Assembly (NCBI RefSeq): GCF_004217555.1
Contig: NZ_SHKW01000001.1
Location: 806,001-870,000, forward strand
Direction: 5' to 3'
DNA: 64,000 nt
Origin: Edaphobacter modestus
Lineage (GTDB): Bacteria > Acidobacteriota > Terriglobia > Terriglobales > Acidobacteriaceae
The notes under the pieces are model-generated. The model saw nothing but the letters and a program-made list of their open reading frames with translations, had not been told where the DNA came from and ran no database searches. The position numbers and the translations under genes were made by a program. Positions 16,736 to 26,453 of the stretch are shown piece by piece. The first letter of the stretch is position 1. Each line of letters begins with the position of its first letter.

Positions 16736-18856
16736 TCAAATTTCCTTTTCCAAGGAGTCTGCCAGAAGTGCGATCCTGCGCGAGAGAAGGAGAAACGACT
16801 CTATCTGCGGCGAGAACTGGCCCTGGGTCTTCGGCGAGGCCTTCCATGCCGCTTGTTCGAGTTGGGAATAGGCCTTTGACAAGTCCTGCTTTTGGGTCGA
16901 TTCATTCCCTTCCGTTCGATCGGCCATTCCTTCCAGGGCCTTGGCCAAGCGGTTGTCGAACTCCTCCTGCGCCGGCTGGATTGCTTCCGGTAACTCGAAA
17001 CCGGGTAGCCGAGCACGGTACTTCCACAAGACGAGGCGGTTGATGAAGATCATACGCAAATTCGGTTGCCAATCCCGAATACGCTTACGCGATATTAGAT
17101 CCTGCTCGCGGCAAGGCCCAAATTCGAGAAGAACAGCGTCCGCCAGCCCCCTTACCTTGTCAAAATTGCTGTTGATTTCTTCGCGAAGCGAATAGCTTCG
17201 TTCTAGGGCCACTCTCAAGTCCTTTGAGACTGGTTCTCTTGCAAATCGCGCTAACGATCGGAGATTGGAGATGAACGTTTTCTTCATCTGAACGCCAGCT
17301 GGCGAACCCCACAATTGATCGAACACAAGCCACATCATTAATAAACCGAGTAGAATGCCAATCACGCGGTCCCTTGCTGGTATGAGGGAAGTCTGGACTT
17401 GGAACTCACTCAGGTTGATGAGATAAAAGGCAATTGCAACCTGGACTCCGAAGTACGAAAGACGTGGACTCGAGGTTGCAAACCATGAAACGATAATCGT
17501 GACGGAGATGAAAAGGAGTGTGAAACCAGCGATGGAGTCGAGAGCAGGCAAGATAAATACTTGTGCTCCAATGCCCATCACGATTCCTCCTGCGATAGCG
17601 CCCGCAATACGCAAAGCCTGTTTTTGGCGGGACGAACCGATCGTGGAGAGGGCGGTGAGAAAACACGTTGTAATCGTGGTGTTGATGCCGGGCCAGGCTT
17701 TGGCATTGTAGAAGAGATAGCACAGGCTGGCTGCAAGACAGCCCTTCAGGCCAAACTTGATGTGTTCGGGATTGGAAAACGCATCAGGAAGAAAAAAGCC
17801 CACCGCTGGGTCACTCCCCGTGGGTGGAGTGTAGGCAGTCAGTGGACGCTGTCCCGCGAACACTTCATCGATCGATGAGACCGTCTTTTCCATTTCCACT
17901 AAAAGAGGAAGAGCTGCCGATGGCTCGCTTACGGGCTCGAAGTGGCTCAGGACTACGCCATGCAACAACTCGGAACGAATCGCTCTAATGTTCGATGCTA
18001 AGTTGCGGATGCGGTTCTTGTCGTAGTCCGACAATTCAAAAGTGGAAAGTGTCATACTGGCGGCAATATCTACAAGTCTCGCTACGAGCGCGATCACAGC
18101 ACCGATCTGCTCGCGGTATTGTGGCGAGTAGCTTGAACGTCGTAACAGCCGTCGAGGTCCGGAAGTTCCCACCATGGCTAATCGGGTGACTTCACGGATT
18201 GTCTTATTGTCCCCGCAAGCGCCCGCAGCATACGAATCAAGCAGGTCCGCAGCGGCACTCAAACGCTCGGCAAGCGGCTGAAGAACAACATCACCGGGCC
18301 TCAATGCTGCAAACGCCAGCTCGATCAGGACCGTGATAACGCTTGCGAGAGAGATTGTCGCAAAAGCCCAAAGGGTTTGTTCCACTTTTCGTTCGGTCGG
18401 AATCTGCTGGTCCCAGGCCGGAATTGTAACGATGAGCAAATAACCGAAACGCACGGCGGCGGAGTAATTTGTCATTGCGCTGAGCGCAAAGAACATCGCG
18501 AACAAGGTCCCAATTACCCAGAGTAATCGCAGATTCGGGTCCTGCAGAAAGAACATCGCTCCCAGCAAGATGTACAGAGCTGATAGGGCGAAGGCAATGA
18601 TGATGGTCTTGACGGCTCTTACAGTGGTATCGGGATTCTCTCGCGAAATAGTAAGTGCGTAGAGTGCGCCGTACGCACCGTATGGAATGCGGAACGTCAT
18701 GGTGATGATCATGACCAGGGTGGCCGCGATTGTCATCCTCGCGACGAGGGCAGCCCGCCCCGGATACGGCGCAAGTTCCTCTTTTAGAAAATCCCTTACC
18801 CACGTCAGCGGACGAGATGGCTGAGGCATGCTTTGGGCGATGGTTGCCATTCTCAA
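16736..18856 (-). CDS. FUSC-family inner-membrane efflux component (AaeB/YccS-like)
   Basis: The 706-residue protein has two hydrophobic clusters: residues about 36-190 (VARMTIAATLVMIITMTFRI, TIIIAFALSALYILLGAMFF) and about 365-510 (GCLAASLCYLFYNAKAWPGI, GIGAQVFILPALDSIAGFTL). Each is followed by a long soluble segment, the layout of FUSC/aromatic-acid exporters. The family pumps aromatic or other toxic acids with a membrane-fusion partner. Its start overlaps the stop of the HlyD-like gene by 4 bp (ATGA type), so the two are translationally coupled. It is the last gene of a four-gene operon. Confidence 0.85.
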   Translation of the reverse strand: MRMATIAQSMPQPSRPLTWVRDFLKEELAPYPGRAALVARMTIAATLVMIITMTFRIPYGAYGALYALTISRENPDTTVRAVKTIIIAFALSALYILLGAMFFLQDPNLRLLWVIGTLFAMFFALSAMTNYSAAVRFGYLLIVTIPAWDQQIPTERKVEQTLWAFATISLASVITVLIELAFAALRPGDVVLQPLAERLSAAADLLDSYAAGACGDNKTIREVTRLAMVGTSGPRRLLRRSSYSPQYREQIGAVIALVARLVDIAASMTLSTFELSDYDKNRIRNLASNIRAIRSELLHGVVLSHFEPVSEPSAALPLLVEMEKTVSSIDEVFAGQRPLTAYTPPTGSDPAVGFFLPDAFSNPEHIKFGLKGCLAASLCYLFYNAKAWPGINTTITTCFLTALSTIGSSRQKQALRIAGAIAGGIVMGIGAQVFILPALDSIAGFTLLFISVTIIVSWFATSSPRLSYFGVQVAIAFYLINLSEFQVQTSLIPARDRVIGILLGLLMMWLVFDQLWGSPAGVQMKKTFISNLRSLARFAREPVSKDLRVALERSYSLREEINSNFDKVRGLADAVLLEFGPCREQDLISRKRIRDWQPNLRMIFINRLVLWKYRARLPGFELPEAIQPAQEEFDNRLAKALEGMADRTEGNESTQKQDLSKAYSQLEQAAWKASPKTQGQFSPQIESFLLLSRRIALLADSLEKEI

Positions 18857-19983
18857 TTGCCCCGAATTGTGATCACGGCAGACTCGCCGCTTCGAAACAG
18901 GTCAGGCGTCGGATTCTCGACGCGTACCCGAACCGGGAATCGCGACGCCAAATGCACCCAGTTCAGTGTTCGCTGCACATCCGGTAGGCCGGGTTGCAAA
19001 TGGCCAATCACATCAGGATCCGGGGTCACGCCAAACCCGACGCTATCCACAACTCCAGCAAAGCGCAGGTTTGGCTTCGACATTACGTAGACATCAGCCT
19101 TCATTCCTGGTGCGATCCGTTTGAGCTGGCCTTCCCGGAAATTGCCAATTGCCCACCAGATGCGGGCGTCAATGAGCGTGAACATTTGCTCTCCGACGTG
19201 AGCATAAGCGCCCTCTGAAATTGTGAGGTTAGTCACACGGGCATCGAACGGCGCGTAGACGCGGCAGTTGTCCAGGTCGTAGCGGGCCTTCTTCCCCGCA
19301 GCCGCTCTTGCTCCACGCTGGTTGATTAACGGTTCAAGAGTTGTAACAGCATGCCCGGCTTGTTCGTGCTGTGCCGTCGCTGAGTTCAAATCTGCCTTAG
19401 CCAACGCCAGCCGAGACTCAGCCTGCTTGAGAGCTTCTTCTTGTGTGGTTTCGGAAGTCCTGGCCTTATCCACCTCGTCCACCGTCACGAACTGTTGTGT
19501 AAGCAGCGGCTCAAGACGATGCAGATTGTTGTTCGCGTAGGTCCACTCGGCGCGTGCCCTGGTGACCCCCTGCTCAGCGTTAGCCACTGCGGCTTCCGAA
19601 CTGTGGATGTTCGCCTGTGCGACCGAAACCCCGCTGACCAACGCGGCTATTTTCCGTTGCTCGTCCGCGATCTGCCCTTCCAGAGTGGACTGCTGAGAGG
19701 TCGCGGTTTCGAGAGCAAATTGATAGGGGCGTTCATCTATCTCGTATAGCAGTTCACCTTTTTTCACGAATTGGTTGTCGTGCACATTCAGCCGGATGAG
19801 AGGGCCTTCAACTTGTGGCGCTATCCCGATGAAATTGGCAAATACTTCGGCGTCCTCAGTTCGTGGATATTGGTTCACATGATAAAACACGACGAGCCCA
19901 AGGATTACTGCACCTGACAAGAACACGATACTGATCCAGCGGCCGAGAAGTTGGCGGCGTCGCGTTTTCTTATTTATCTCCAT
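18853..19983 (-). CDS. HlyD-type membrane fusion protein of an efflux system
   Basis: From ATG 19983 the product is 376 residues: one N-terminal membrane anchor (about 14-35, WISIVFLSGAVILGLVVFY), then the biotinyl-lipoyl half-motif GIAPQVEGPLIRLNVHDNQF, a coiled-coil hairpin (about 80-230) and a beta-barrel part with GAYAHVGEQMFTLID. This ATG is chosen over the frame start at 20082 because AAGGAG lies 9 nt upstream and the earlier residues overlap the YtcA-like gene. It bridges the FUSC pump to the outer membrane channel. Confidence 0.88.
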   Translation of the reverse strand: MEINKKTRRRQLLGRWISIVFLSGAVILGLVVFYHVNQYPRTEDAEVFANFIGIAPQVEGPLIRLNVHDNQFVKKGELLYEIDERPYQFALETATSQQSTLEGQIADEQRKIAALVSGVSVAQANIHSSEAAVANAEQGVTRARAEWTYANNNLHRLEPLLTQQFVTVDEVDKARTSETTQEEALKQAESRLALAKADLNSATAQHEQAGHAVTTLEPLINQRGARAAAGKKARYDLDNCRVYAPFDARVTNLTISEGAYAHVGEQMFTLIDARIWWAIGNFREGQLKRIAPGMKADVYVMSKPNLRFAGVVDSVGFGVTPDPDVIGHLQPGLPDVQRTLNWVHLASRFPVRVRVENPTPDLFRSGESAVITIRGN

Positions 19984-19999
19984 ACTCACTGCTCCTTGT

Positions 20000-20260
20000 T
20001 CAGCGGAACATAGCGAACCACAACGCGAAGGCAAAGATGGCCGTGAGACTCGGATATACGAGAACCGGCCAAACGATCTCAACGTAACGGCTCAACAGCG
20101 CTCGCGAGACGGCCGTAAGCAAACTGGCCACTACTAGGCACACGAGCCACGCGGGAAAGAACGAACCCAGGATGTCGAACGAAGGAGCTCTTCCGCAACC
20201 CGTCATCAATAGCAAGGCGGGTACGAACACTCCTTGCACAGATCTAGGCGTCCCGTTCAT
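20000..20260 (-). CDS. ytcA: YtcA-type small inner-membrane lipoprotein
   Basis: The 86-residue protein has a lipobox-like LMTGC (Cys 22), followed by GRAPSFDILGSFFPAWLVCL, the YtcA signature, and two hydrophobic segments (about 33-52 and 63-84). YtcA genes sit beside HlyD and FUSC genes in other bacteria, where they replace the AaeX-like small subunit. Its start overlaps the TolC-like stop by 4 bp and it ends 16 bp before the HlyD-like start. Exact role unknown. Confidence 0.75.
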   Translation of the reverse strand: MNGTPRSVQGVFVPALLLMTGCGRAPSFDILGSFFPAWLVCLVVASLLTAVSRALLSRYVEIVWPVLVYPSLTAIFAFALWFAMFR

Positions 20261-21708
20261 GGCCGGGGTCTCCCGGCGACGCGAATTGAATCCCCTGTTC
20301 TGAACGCTAGCTCCGCGAATGCAGTCAGCACTTGAGTGCGTGCCAAGACATCTGCGGACCGAGCTTGTGCCAAAGCACGCTGAGCCGCGGTAACATCCAA
20401 CAAGTTCCGAACGCCATAGCCGTACGATTGCAGGACGGCGTTGTAGGACTGAGAAGAAGCCTGGAGCAGTGCGACTGCGGATTGGCGCTGCCGAAAAGCG
20501 GTGTTCAGATTCGAGTAAGCCGTCCAGACCTGGTCCGCGATCTGGTTGCGCTTGACGTTCGCTCGCGCTTCTGCCGCGTGAACGTCGGCCTGCGCTTGGG
20601 CCAGGCGGTTTTTGCGCGCGCCTCCATCAAAGACAGTCCATTGAAGATTGAAGCGCAATTCGCCGACCAGATCAGCAGTGTGAGACCAGGGATATGGGAA
20701 CTGTGAGCCGTAGAGTGATGGGATGGCCGGGGTGACATTCAGGGTTAATGCAGGGTAATATGCTGCACGCGCTTCTTGGACTCGTGCATTTTCGGATCGG
20801 ATCTCGGCCACCTGTTGCATAAGATCAGGACGTTGCTCGAGAGCCCGGTTGATGACTTGGTCGACCGTATCGCCTATCGTCTCGCGGCTGGGTATCTGAT
20901 CCAGCGATTGGACCTGGATCACCGCGGTCGCGGAGGTCCCTACTGCGGTTGCGAGATCGCCCCGACCAATCTCCTCAGCGCCAAGGATCGCTTGCAGATC
21001 ATATTCAGCCTGGGCGGTGGCGCTCCGCGCTTCGAGGACGTCTGGCAGAGTAGCGAGGCCATGGGCCAAACGTTGTTCGGCTGCTCGTTGCACTGCTTGT
21101 GCATTTGACAGACTTGCTCGTGCGGCATCCTCCTGCCCCATCGAACTCAATAATCGGTAGTAGGCTTGTTGTACCTGGTAGATAACTTGGCGATGAGTAT
21201 CATTGAAAACGAAATTAGCTGCCAGAAGCTGCGCCTTCGCAGCGTTGATTCGACCCGTGCGGGCCCCGAAGTCAAAGAGGGTGTAATTGAGGTCCAACTC
21301 CACCTGGAAGGTCTGGATAACCTGGCTGTAGAAGCGATCGCTAAATAAGACCTGCTGCCGGGTGGTCTGTGAAACTGCAACAGCTGCGAGGATAGGAAAC
21401 AACTCACTGCGTGCTACGCCTAGGGCAGCGGCTTGAGCGCGGGCGCGTTCCCAAGAATCACGAGTGGCAGGATTGTGTGCTTCTGCCATATCAATGAGCT
21501 CCGGCAACGAATACGTTTTGGCAGAATCGATGGTGAATCTCGAATCAGGAATATCTCGAAGATCTGTTTCGATGTTGCGTTCAGCAGGCGAATGCCACGG
21601 ACGATCACTCGATAAGGGTGCACTCTGTGCTAGTGCACAGTTGGCGCAGTGTAGAACAACGAGCAAAGTTGCGGCTAGCGAAGTTGAATGTAATCCGTGG
21701 ACCTGCAC
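20257..21708 (-). CDS. TolC-family outer membrane efflux channel
   Basis: Read from GTG 21708 (AGGAGG at 21712-21717) the protein has 483 residues, the usual TolC-family length. A signal peptide ends at CALAQ, followed by two repeats of the OEP domain rich in Ala/Gln helices, with YTLFDFGARTGRINAAKAQL and LQWTVFDGGARKNRLAQAQA as the paired strand-helix motifs. The frame can be extended to 22182, but that part is the remnant of another gene in a shifted frame. First gene of the operon TolC-like, YtcA-like, HlyD-like, FUSC. Confidence 0.85.
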   Translation of the reverse strand: MQVHGLHSTSLAATLLVVLHCANCALAQSAPLSSDRPWHSPAERNIETDLRDIPDSRFTIDSAKTYSLPELIDMAEAHNPATRDSWERARAQAAALGVARSELFPILAAVAVSQTTRQQVLFSDRFYSQVIQTFQVELDLNYTLFDFGARTGRINAAKAQLLAANFVFNDTHRQVIYQVQQAYYRLLSSMGQEDAARASLSNAQAVQRAAEQRLAHGLATLPDVLEARSATAQAEYDLQAILGAEEIGRGDLATAVGTSATAVIQVQSLDQIPSRETIGDTVDQVINRALEQRPDLMQQVAEIRSENARVQEARAAYYPALTLNVTPAIPSLYGSQFPYPWSHTADLVGELRFNLQWTVFDGGARKNRLAQAQADVHAAEARANVKRNQIADQVWTAYSNLNTAFRQRQSAVALLQASSQSYNAVLQSYGYGVRNLLDVTAAQRALAQARSADVLARTQVLTAFAELAFRTGDSIRVAGRPRP

Positions 21709-21719
21709 ATTCCTCCTCC

Positions 21720-22170
21720 CTAATTTGGGTAAGGCACGCGGAGCAGTGTGCCCGAAGTGGAAGGCAAAACGTAGCGAAACCCGAAATAGGTCATGCTGAG
21801 ATGCGCATTCTTGGGGTCGCCTGGTCCTACATACCAAGGCGCGCGAGTCAGATAGGAATACTGCGTGTACGCCTCCAGCGCTCCGTGTACCTTGGATTTT
21901 GCAAGAACGTATGCAACCAATCGAAGGCCACCTCCTGAATGGTCCGGTTGTTTGTATTGGGAGACCCAGGACCGCCATACCCGATGATGATTCCCGGATC
22001 TGCTTGATTCGTGGGGTCGGGGAAAAATTTTCGTGAGTAATAGTCCGCGCTGTAATAAACGGCAAAACTATCCACTCAAGGCCTGCATAACCTGCACCGG
22101 CATGCAGCATTGAGAGACTAATATCCTTGCCGGCAGGCATGGTCTGCCTCTCCGGATAGATGAACAATAC
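21720..22170 (-). pseudogene. Frameshifted C-terminal fragment of an outer-membrane-like protein
   Basis: Three minus-strand frames join into one protein end: LSMLHAGAGYAGLEW, then FAVYYSADYYSRKFFPDPTN, GGPGSPNTNNRTIQEVAFDW, then GALEAYTQYSYLTRAPWYVG, HLSMTYFGFRYVLPSTSGTL and a stop. Alternating aromatic residues suggest outer membrane beta-strands. Shifts lie near 22075 and 21890. The N-terminal part is missing at about 22175, where a truncated gene of the opposite strand begins. The family is not identified with certainty. Confidence 0.5.
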
Positions 22171-22175
22171 GTCAC

Positions 22176-22442
22176 TTGGCACCCTTGATCTATTACATGT
22201 TTATGTCAAGCATGATGTTGATGATTTTCGGGGAATTTCAGGAGTTTGGAGCCGCCTATTATCACTCAGCGGTGAACTATACAACGCTCGGCTATGGTGA
22301 TGTGATCATGTCGCCTTCATGGAAATTGCTGGGACCACTCGAGGCAGCAGATGGATCGCTGATGTTTGGGGTGTCCACCGCGATGATTTTTACCGTCATT
22401 CTGCGTTTGATTCAGACTCGATTTGCGGATCTCAGAGACTAA
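22176..22442 (+). pseudogene. C-terminal part of a two-pore potassium-channel-like protein
   Basis: The frame (88 residues from a TTG) contains the pore loop HSAVNYTTLGYGDVIM, whose TLGYGD is a K+ selectivity filter, followed by LLGPLEAADGSLMFGVSTAM and a last membrane segment. Intact ion-channel proteins of this type carry a further hydrophobic N-terminal segment of about 50-60 residues, absent here. The break coincides with the break of the minus-strand fragment at about 22175, which suggests a deletion joined two genes. Confidence 0.6.
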
Positions 22443-22711
22443 GTAATCGTTGGCGTAGGTGGAAGTCCAAACATCTCATTGCCCACCTATTTCAAAATAC
22501 GTGCTGACAAATTTGCTCGGATTTGTCGCGATAAGGAATGCAGAGCAAGGAAGGGCTGCGTTTGAGTTGGTTGTGCAGCTCAGGAATGAAATGTTACCGA
22601 TATTGCGCAGCATCTGAATGATTCCTACAAGGAACATGTAATTTATTCGGACCACTCACGGTTGCTAGTATCACTCAGTCGAAGAGCTGACATCATCCAG
22701 GAGTCTAAGTA

Positions 22712-24238
22712 ATGAGGTATGTATCCGTGGTTAAGGAAGAAACTCAAGCCCCAGATCGTTTAACCGAGACTATCGTCGACAAACTAAACAATCCTTCCAC
22801 CTCCTCAGATTTCGACTTCCACGAAGGAGTGAATCAAGTTTTGGTAGACGTTGGAATGTCAGCAGCAGACAGCGGCGGGCAACTAACTTTCTATGGCCAA
22901 GATCCCATTGTTCCTAGCCGGATCCGGTTTGCAACGATGGCAGGCATAGGCCTTGCTGCCAAAACCATTGCGGCCGCGGCGGTGTGGAGAGACCGAACCG
23001 GACAGGGCCAGGACATTCATGTCGACGTTCGCAAAGCCTTTCGACGCTTCGGCGGCTTCTTCGAAGGGATCTGGGAGACCGTGAACGGGCGCTCTCCCGC
23101 GATGGGTTTCTTCGACAATAATCCCTTCTTTAAATTTCCACTCTTCCGTGAAACACGCGATGGCCGGCATGTCGTGACTCTGAACTTCTACCCTAAGCTG
23201 CATCAACGTGCACTCAACTTCTTCCGATGCAGCGACAGCGTCGAATCACTCGAGAATTCCATTCTGCAGTGGCGTGCAGATGACTTGGAGGCGGCTGCTG
23301 CCGAAGAGGGATTAGTCCTTGCCAAAGTTCGTACGTTTGAAGAGTTGCGCGAGGAGTTGCAGTACACCGAAGTGCTCGCAGGGATGCCCCTAATTTCCGT
23401 CGAGAAGATCGGTGAAAGCGAGCCCATTCCTTTCAAGCCAGACGCCAAATCTCCACTCGACGGAATTCGAGCCCTCGGAATGGGTCATGTGATTGCTGGC
23501 GCGGCAATTGGGCGAGACCTAGCCTTCTATGGTGCCGACGTCCTGAATATCTGGAGGCCCAACGACACCGAAGTTGAGGCCTTCTTTTGGGACGTTCAGG
23601 TTGGCATGCGCTCTACCATTCTGGATTCCTCTAAAGAGGATCGCGCCAAGTTCGATGCGTTACTCAAGGATGCCGACATCTTCTTCGCAAACAAGCGCCC
23701 TGGCTATTTGAATTCCCACGGACTGGATGCGGAAGAGTTATGTGCAAAAAAGCCCGGACTGATCCACGCCACCGTCGTTCTTCACGGAGAAAAGGGGCCG
23801 TGGTCGAATCGACCGGGGTTTGATGAGATTGGTGCAACGGTGTCGGGTCTCTTTGCCCTCGAAGGGTCGCTCACCAGCCCGAAGCAGCCGCCCATTGTAC
23901 CCATCTGCGACAACGTTGTGGGTTGGCTCGGCACTGTGGGCGTTCTCGCAGCGCTGCGCAGGCGAGCCGTGGAGGGAGGAAGCTACAAGGTCGTTGTCTC
24001 GCTCACTCGCACTGTGCTCTGGCAGCTCTCGCTCGGCATCTTCGACAGGGCCTACGCTCATACGACGGCCGGCTCCTCTGAAGAGCACACAAATGTGGCC
24101 CCGGATCTGTTCACCGCTGAGACTCCGCTCGGCACGTACCAGGGGCTCGACGAGCAGGTCTATCTGTCCAAGTCTCCTGGGTCGTATCGGACCGTGATCG
24201 TTCCGCGAGGAGCGAACAAACCTGAGTGGCTGAGTTGA
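22712..24238 (+). CDS. CaiB/BaiF-type (family III) CoA-transferase
   Basis: The 508-residue product has AGGAG 7 nt before the ATG. Residues about 248-330 (PLDGIRALGMGHVIAGAAIG, FYGADVLNIW) form the usual CaiB N-terminal Rossmann start, followed by KKPGLIHATVVLHGEKGPWS and PGFDEIGATVSGL, the region around the catalytic Asp. Residues 60-245 resemble the other half of the fold (FATMAGIGLAAKTIAAAAVW, GQGQDIHVDVRKA). So the halves are in the order seen in the longer CaiB-like proteins of about 450-500 residues. Reaction by family: transfer of CoA between carboxylic acids. First gene of a cluster with a YWTD propeller and a 3-hydroxyacyl-type dehydrogenase. Confidence 0.8.
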   Translation: MRYVSVVKEETQAPDRLTETIVDKLNNPSTSSDFDFHEGVNQVLVDVGMSAADSGGQLTFYGQDPIVPSRIRFATMAGIGLAAKTIAAAAVWRDRTGQGQDIHVDVRKAFRRFGGFFEGIWETVNGRSPAMGFFDNNPFFKFPLFRETRDGRHVVTLNFYPKLHQRALNFFRCSDSVESLENSILQWRADDLEAAAAEEGLVLAKVRTFEELREELQYTEVLAGMPLISVEKIGESEPIPFKPDAKSPLDGIRALGMGHVIAGAAIGRDLAFYGADVLNIWRPNDTEVEAFFWDVQVGMRSTILDSSKEDRAKFDALLKDADIFFANKRPGYLNSHGLDAEELCAKKPGLIHATVVLHGEKGPWSNRPGFDEIGATVSGLFALEGSLTSPKQPPIVPICDNVVGWLGTVGVLAALRRRAVEGGSYKVVVSLTRTVLWQLSLGIFDRAYAHTTAGSSEEHTNVAPDLFTAETPLGTYQGLDEQVYLSKSPGSYRTVIVPRGANKPEWLS

Positions 24239-24401
24239 TTCGGATATTTGTATCCCATTTCGAACTGTCAGCAGCTCAGATTTGACAACAGCGCGCTTAG
24301 GCGATGGTCGGCGGTTAAGGGAACGAATCGTTGGGTTCCTGGCAACCGGCCTGGGTTTAGTTGAACGGGCATTGATTGCACTTTGAAGAAGAGAGAACAA
24401 C

Positions 24402-25304
24402 ATGAATTCCGGAAAACTCTACATTCTCCAGTTCCGACCAGGCGGCGAAATCATCGAGATGGATCCCGATGGTAGCAATCGCCGCACTCTGCTTGGGAAT
24501 CTGCTCGACAACGTAGACGGAATCGTTATCGACAAGAGGACCAAGACGTTGTACTGGACAAACATGGGACCGGCAATGGGTCCACGTGAAGGTGATTTTT
24601 TTCAGGCTGACGGTTCGATCGAGTGCATCGGGCTAAACGGCGCCAATCGTCGTATGTTGGTCGGTCATGGTCTCACGGTGACGCCCAAGCAGGTAGCCGC
24701 CGACTTCGGCGCGGGATTCTTGTATTGGTGTGATCGCGAGGCCATGCGCGTGATGCGCTCGAACTTCGACGGTTCGAACGTGACTGTTCTTGTTCGCAAC
24801 GGTGTGTTCCCTGCCGATTCGCAGGATGTTATGCGTCACTGCGTCGGCATTGCCGTTGATCCGGTGAACCGCTATATCTACTGGACGCAAAAGGGGCCAC
24901 CGGATGGTGGCAAGGGGCGCATCTTCCGAGCCGGGCTTGAAATTCCGGCGAATCAGCAGCCCGAGAACCGCACGGATATCGAACTGCTGATCGATCACTT
25001 GCCTGAGCCGATCGATCTCGAACTCGACACCAAAAATAACCTTCTCTACTGGACTGACCGAGGCAATCTCGATGGCGGCAACTCGCTAAACCGTGCCCGT
25101 ATCGGTACCAAGCAACTGGAAAACCACGAAGTACTCGCGACTGGACTGCAGGAAGGTATTGGACTTGCCATCGATCACGCCAATCAGCGTGCGTTTACGA
25201 CAGAACTCGGTGGAGAAGTTCGCGTAGCCCCGCTCGAAGCCAAAGCGCAATTCACCACGATCGCAAAGTTAGGGATTCTAACTGGAATTGCCTACGTTGC
25301 GTAA
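24402..25304 (+). CDS. YWTD-repeat beta-propeller protein
   Basis: This 300-residue protein carries five to six LDL-receptor-type repeats: KTLYWTNMG, GFLYWCDRE, RYIYWTQKG and NLLYWTDRG, each preceded by VDGIVID/IAVD-type strands and followed by I.R..L.G. A six-bladed propeller is expected. There is no signal peptide, so it probably acts in the cytoplasm. It sits between a CoA transferase and a hydroxyacid dehydrogenase on the same strand (gaps 163 and 98 bp). Lactonase-like activity would be one possibility for such propellers, but no catalytic residues can be assigned. Confidence 0.75.
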   Translation: MNSGKLYILQFRPGGEIIEMDPDGSNRRTLLGNLLDNVDGIVIDKRTKTLYWTNMGPAMGPREGDFFQADGSIECIGLNGANRRMLVGHGLTVTPKQVAADFGAGFLYWCDREAMRVMRSNFDGSNVTVLVRNGVFPADSQDVMRHCVGIAVDPVNRYIYWTQKGPPDGGKGRIFRAGLEIPANQQPENRTDIELLIDHLPEPIDLELDTKNNLLYWTDRGNLDGGNSLNRARIGTKQLENHEVLATGLQEGIGLAIDHANQRAFTTELGGEVRVAPLEAKAQFTTIAKLGILTGIAYVA

Positions 25305-25402
25305 GCGGCGAGGCTCGTCTTCCTGGTCTTCTAAACCGCGACCTTCGAGCCGGGATGGAATCCGGATGAAGCACGCGTATTGAACGTCCAATCGAGGAGA
25401 AT

Positions 25403-26356
25403 ATGAAAAATGATCTCAATGTAAGAACAGTCGGTATCGTGGGTTGTGGGCTGATCGGGATGAGCTGGGCGGCTTACTATCTCGCGAAAGGATTTGCGGT
25501 GCGCGCAACCGATCCCGTGGCCAACGCCGAGGAGAAGTTGCGCGCGTATATCGATAGCGCATGGACGCTGTTGGAGGAAATGGGTCTTGAGCCAGGCGCC
25601 GATAAGAACAACCTGAGGTTTTCCACGAATCTGAAGGAGTCTCTGAGAGGCGTCGACTTTGTCCAGGAAAACGGTCCAGAGCGGGTAGATCTCAAGCTCA
25701 AGCTCTTCAAAGACATTTCTGACGCTGTTGGCCCCGATGTCATCATTGCGAGTAGTTCTTCGGGCATTCCTGTTTCGGATTTCCAAACTGAGGCGACCAA
25801 CCCGGCGCGTATCCTGCTTGGGCATCCTTTCAACCCACCACACGTCGTCCCGCTGGTCGAAGTCGTCGGAGGCAAGCTAACATCCGCTGAGAACGTTACA
25901 CGTGCTGTCAAATTCTATGCACAGATCGGCAAGAAGCCGATTCGCATGAAGAAGGAAATGAAAGGTCATATCGCGAACCGCATTCAGGCCGCGGTGTTCC
26001 GTGAGGTGCTCTATTTGCTGGATCAAGATGCGGCCAGCCTGGCCGACATCGACATCGCTATGGCACACGGTCCTGGGCTGCGATGGGCCATCCTCGGCCA
26101 GTTCATGAACGCGAATCTGGGCGGTGGAGACGCGGGAATCAAACATCTCCTCGAGCATCTCGGTCCAGCGATGGAAGGTTGGTGGGCGGATCTCGGTCGC
26201 ATCGAGCACGTAACTCCGCAGATGGCTGAGAAGGCCGAAGCTGGAATCAATGAGATTCTCAAGGTACACACGGCCAACGACATTGCAGCGGCGCGTGACA
26301 ATGTATTGTTGCAGACACTCAAGGCAAAGGTTGCAGACAAAAGGCTGCCGTACTGA
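25403..26356 (+). CDS. 3-hydroxyacyl-CoA-dehydrogenase-family NAD oxidoreductase
   Basis: The 317-residue product starts with a Rossmann fold VGIVGCGLIGMSWAAYYLAK (GxGxxG), then QENGPERVDLKLKLFKDI, SSSSGIPVSDFQ and GHPFNPPHVVPLVEVVGG. The last is the catalytic-His region (GHPFNP) of 3-hydroxyacyl-CoA, L-gulonate and carnitine dehydrogenases. Size and single-domain layout fit the carnitine dehydrogenase and L-gulonate 3-dehydrogenase group better than beta-oxidation enzymes. With a CaiB-type neighbour, a carnitine-like or 3-hydroxy-acid substrate is attractive but unproven. The gene is intact and cotranscription with the flanking genes is likely. Confidence 0.8.
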   Translation: MKNDLNVRTVGIVGCGLIGMSWAAYYLAKGFAVRATDPVANAEEKLRAYIDSAWTLLEEMGLEPGADKNNLRFSTNLKESLRGVDFVQENGPERVDLKLKLFKDISDAVGPDVIIASSSSGIPVSDFQTEATNPARILLGHPFNPPHVVPLVEVVGGKLTSAENVTRAVKFYAQIGKKPIRMKKEMKGHIANRIQAAVFREVLYLLDQDAASLADIDIAMAHGPGLRWAILGQFMNANLGGGDAGIKHLLEHLGPAMEGWWADLGRIEHVTPQMAEKAEAGINEILKVHTANDIAAARDNVLLQTLKAKVADKRLPY

Positions 26357-26453
26357 GTACTCATCTCATTCCACAAGTGGGAAGACCTTGAGCCAAGTAC
26401 AGCCATCGCAGCTCGAACCTGGGCTGCGATGGCCGGATCGCTCTGCAACTGAT

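Noticed and set aside
21709..22182. N-terminal extension of the TolC-like protein
   Set aside because: This stretch encodes pieces of another protein in shifted frames, and a signal peptide with good ribosome-binding site starts at 21708.
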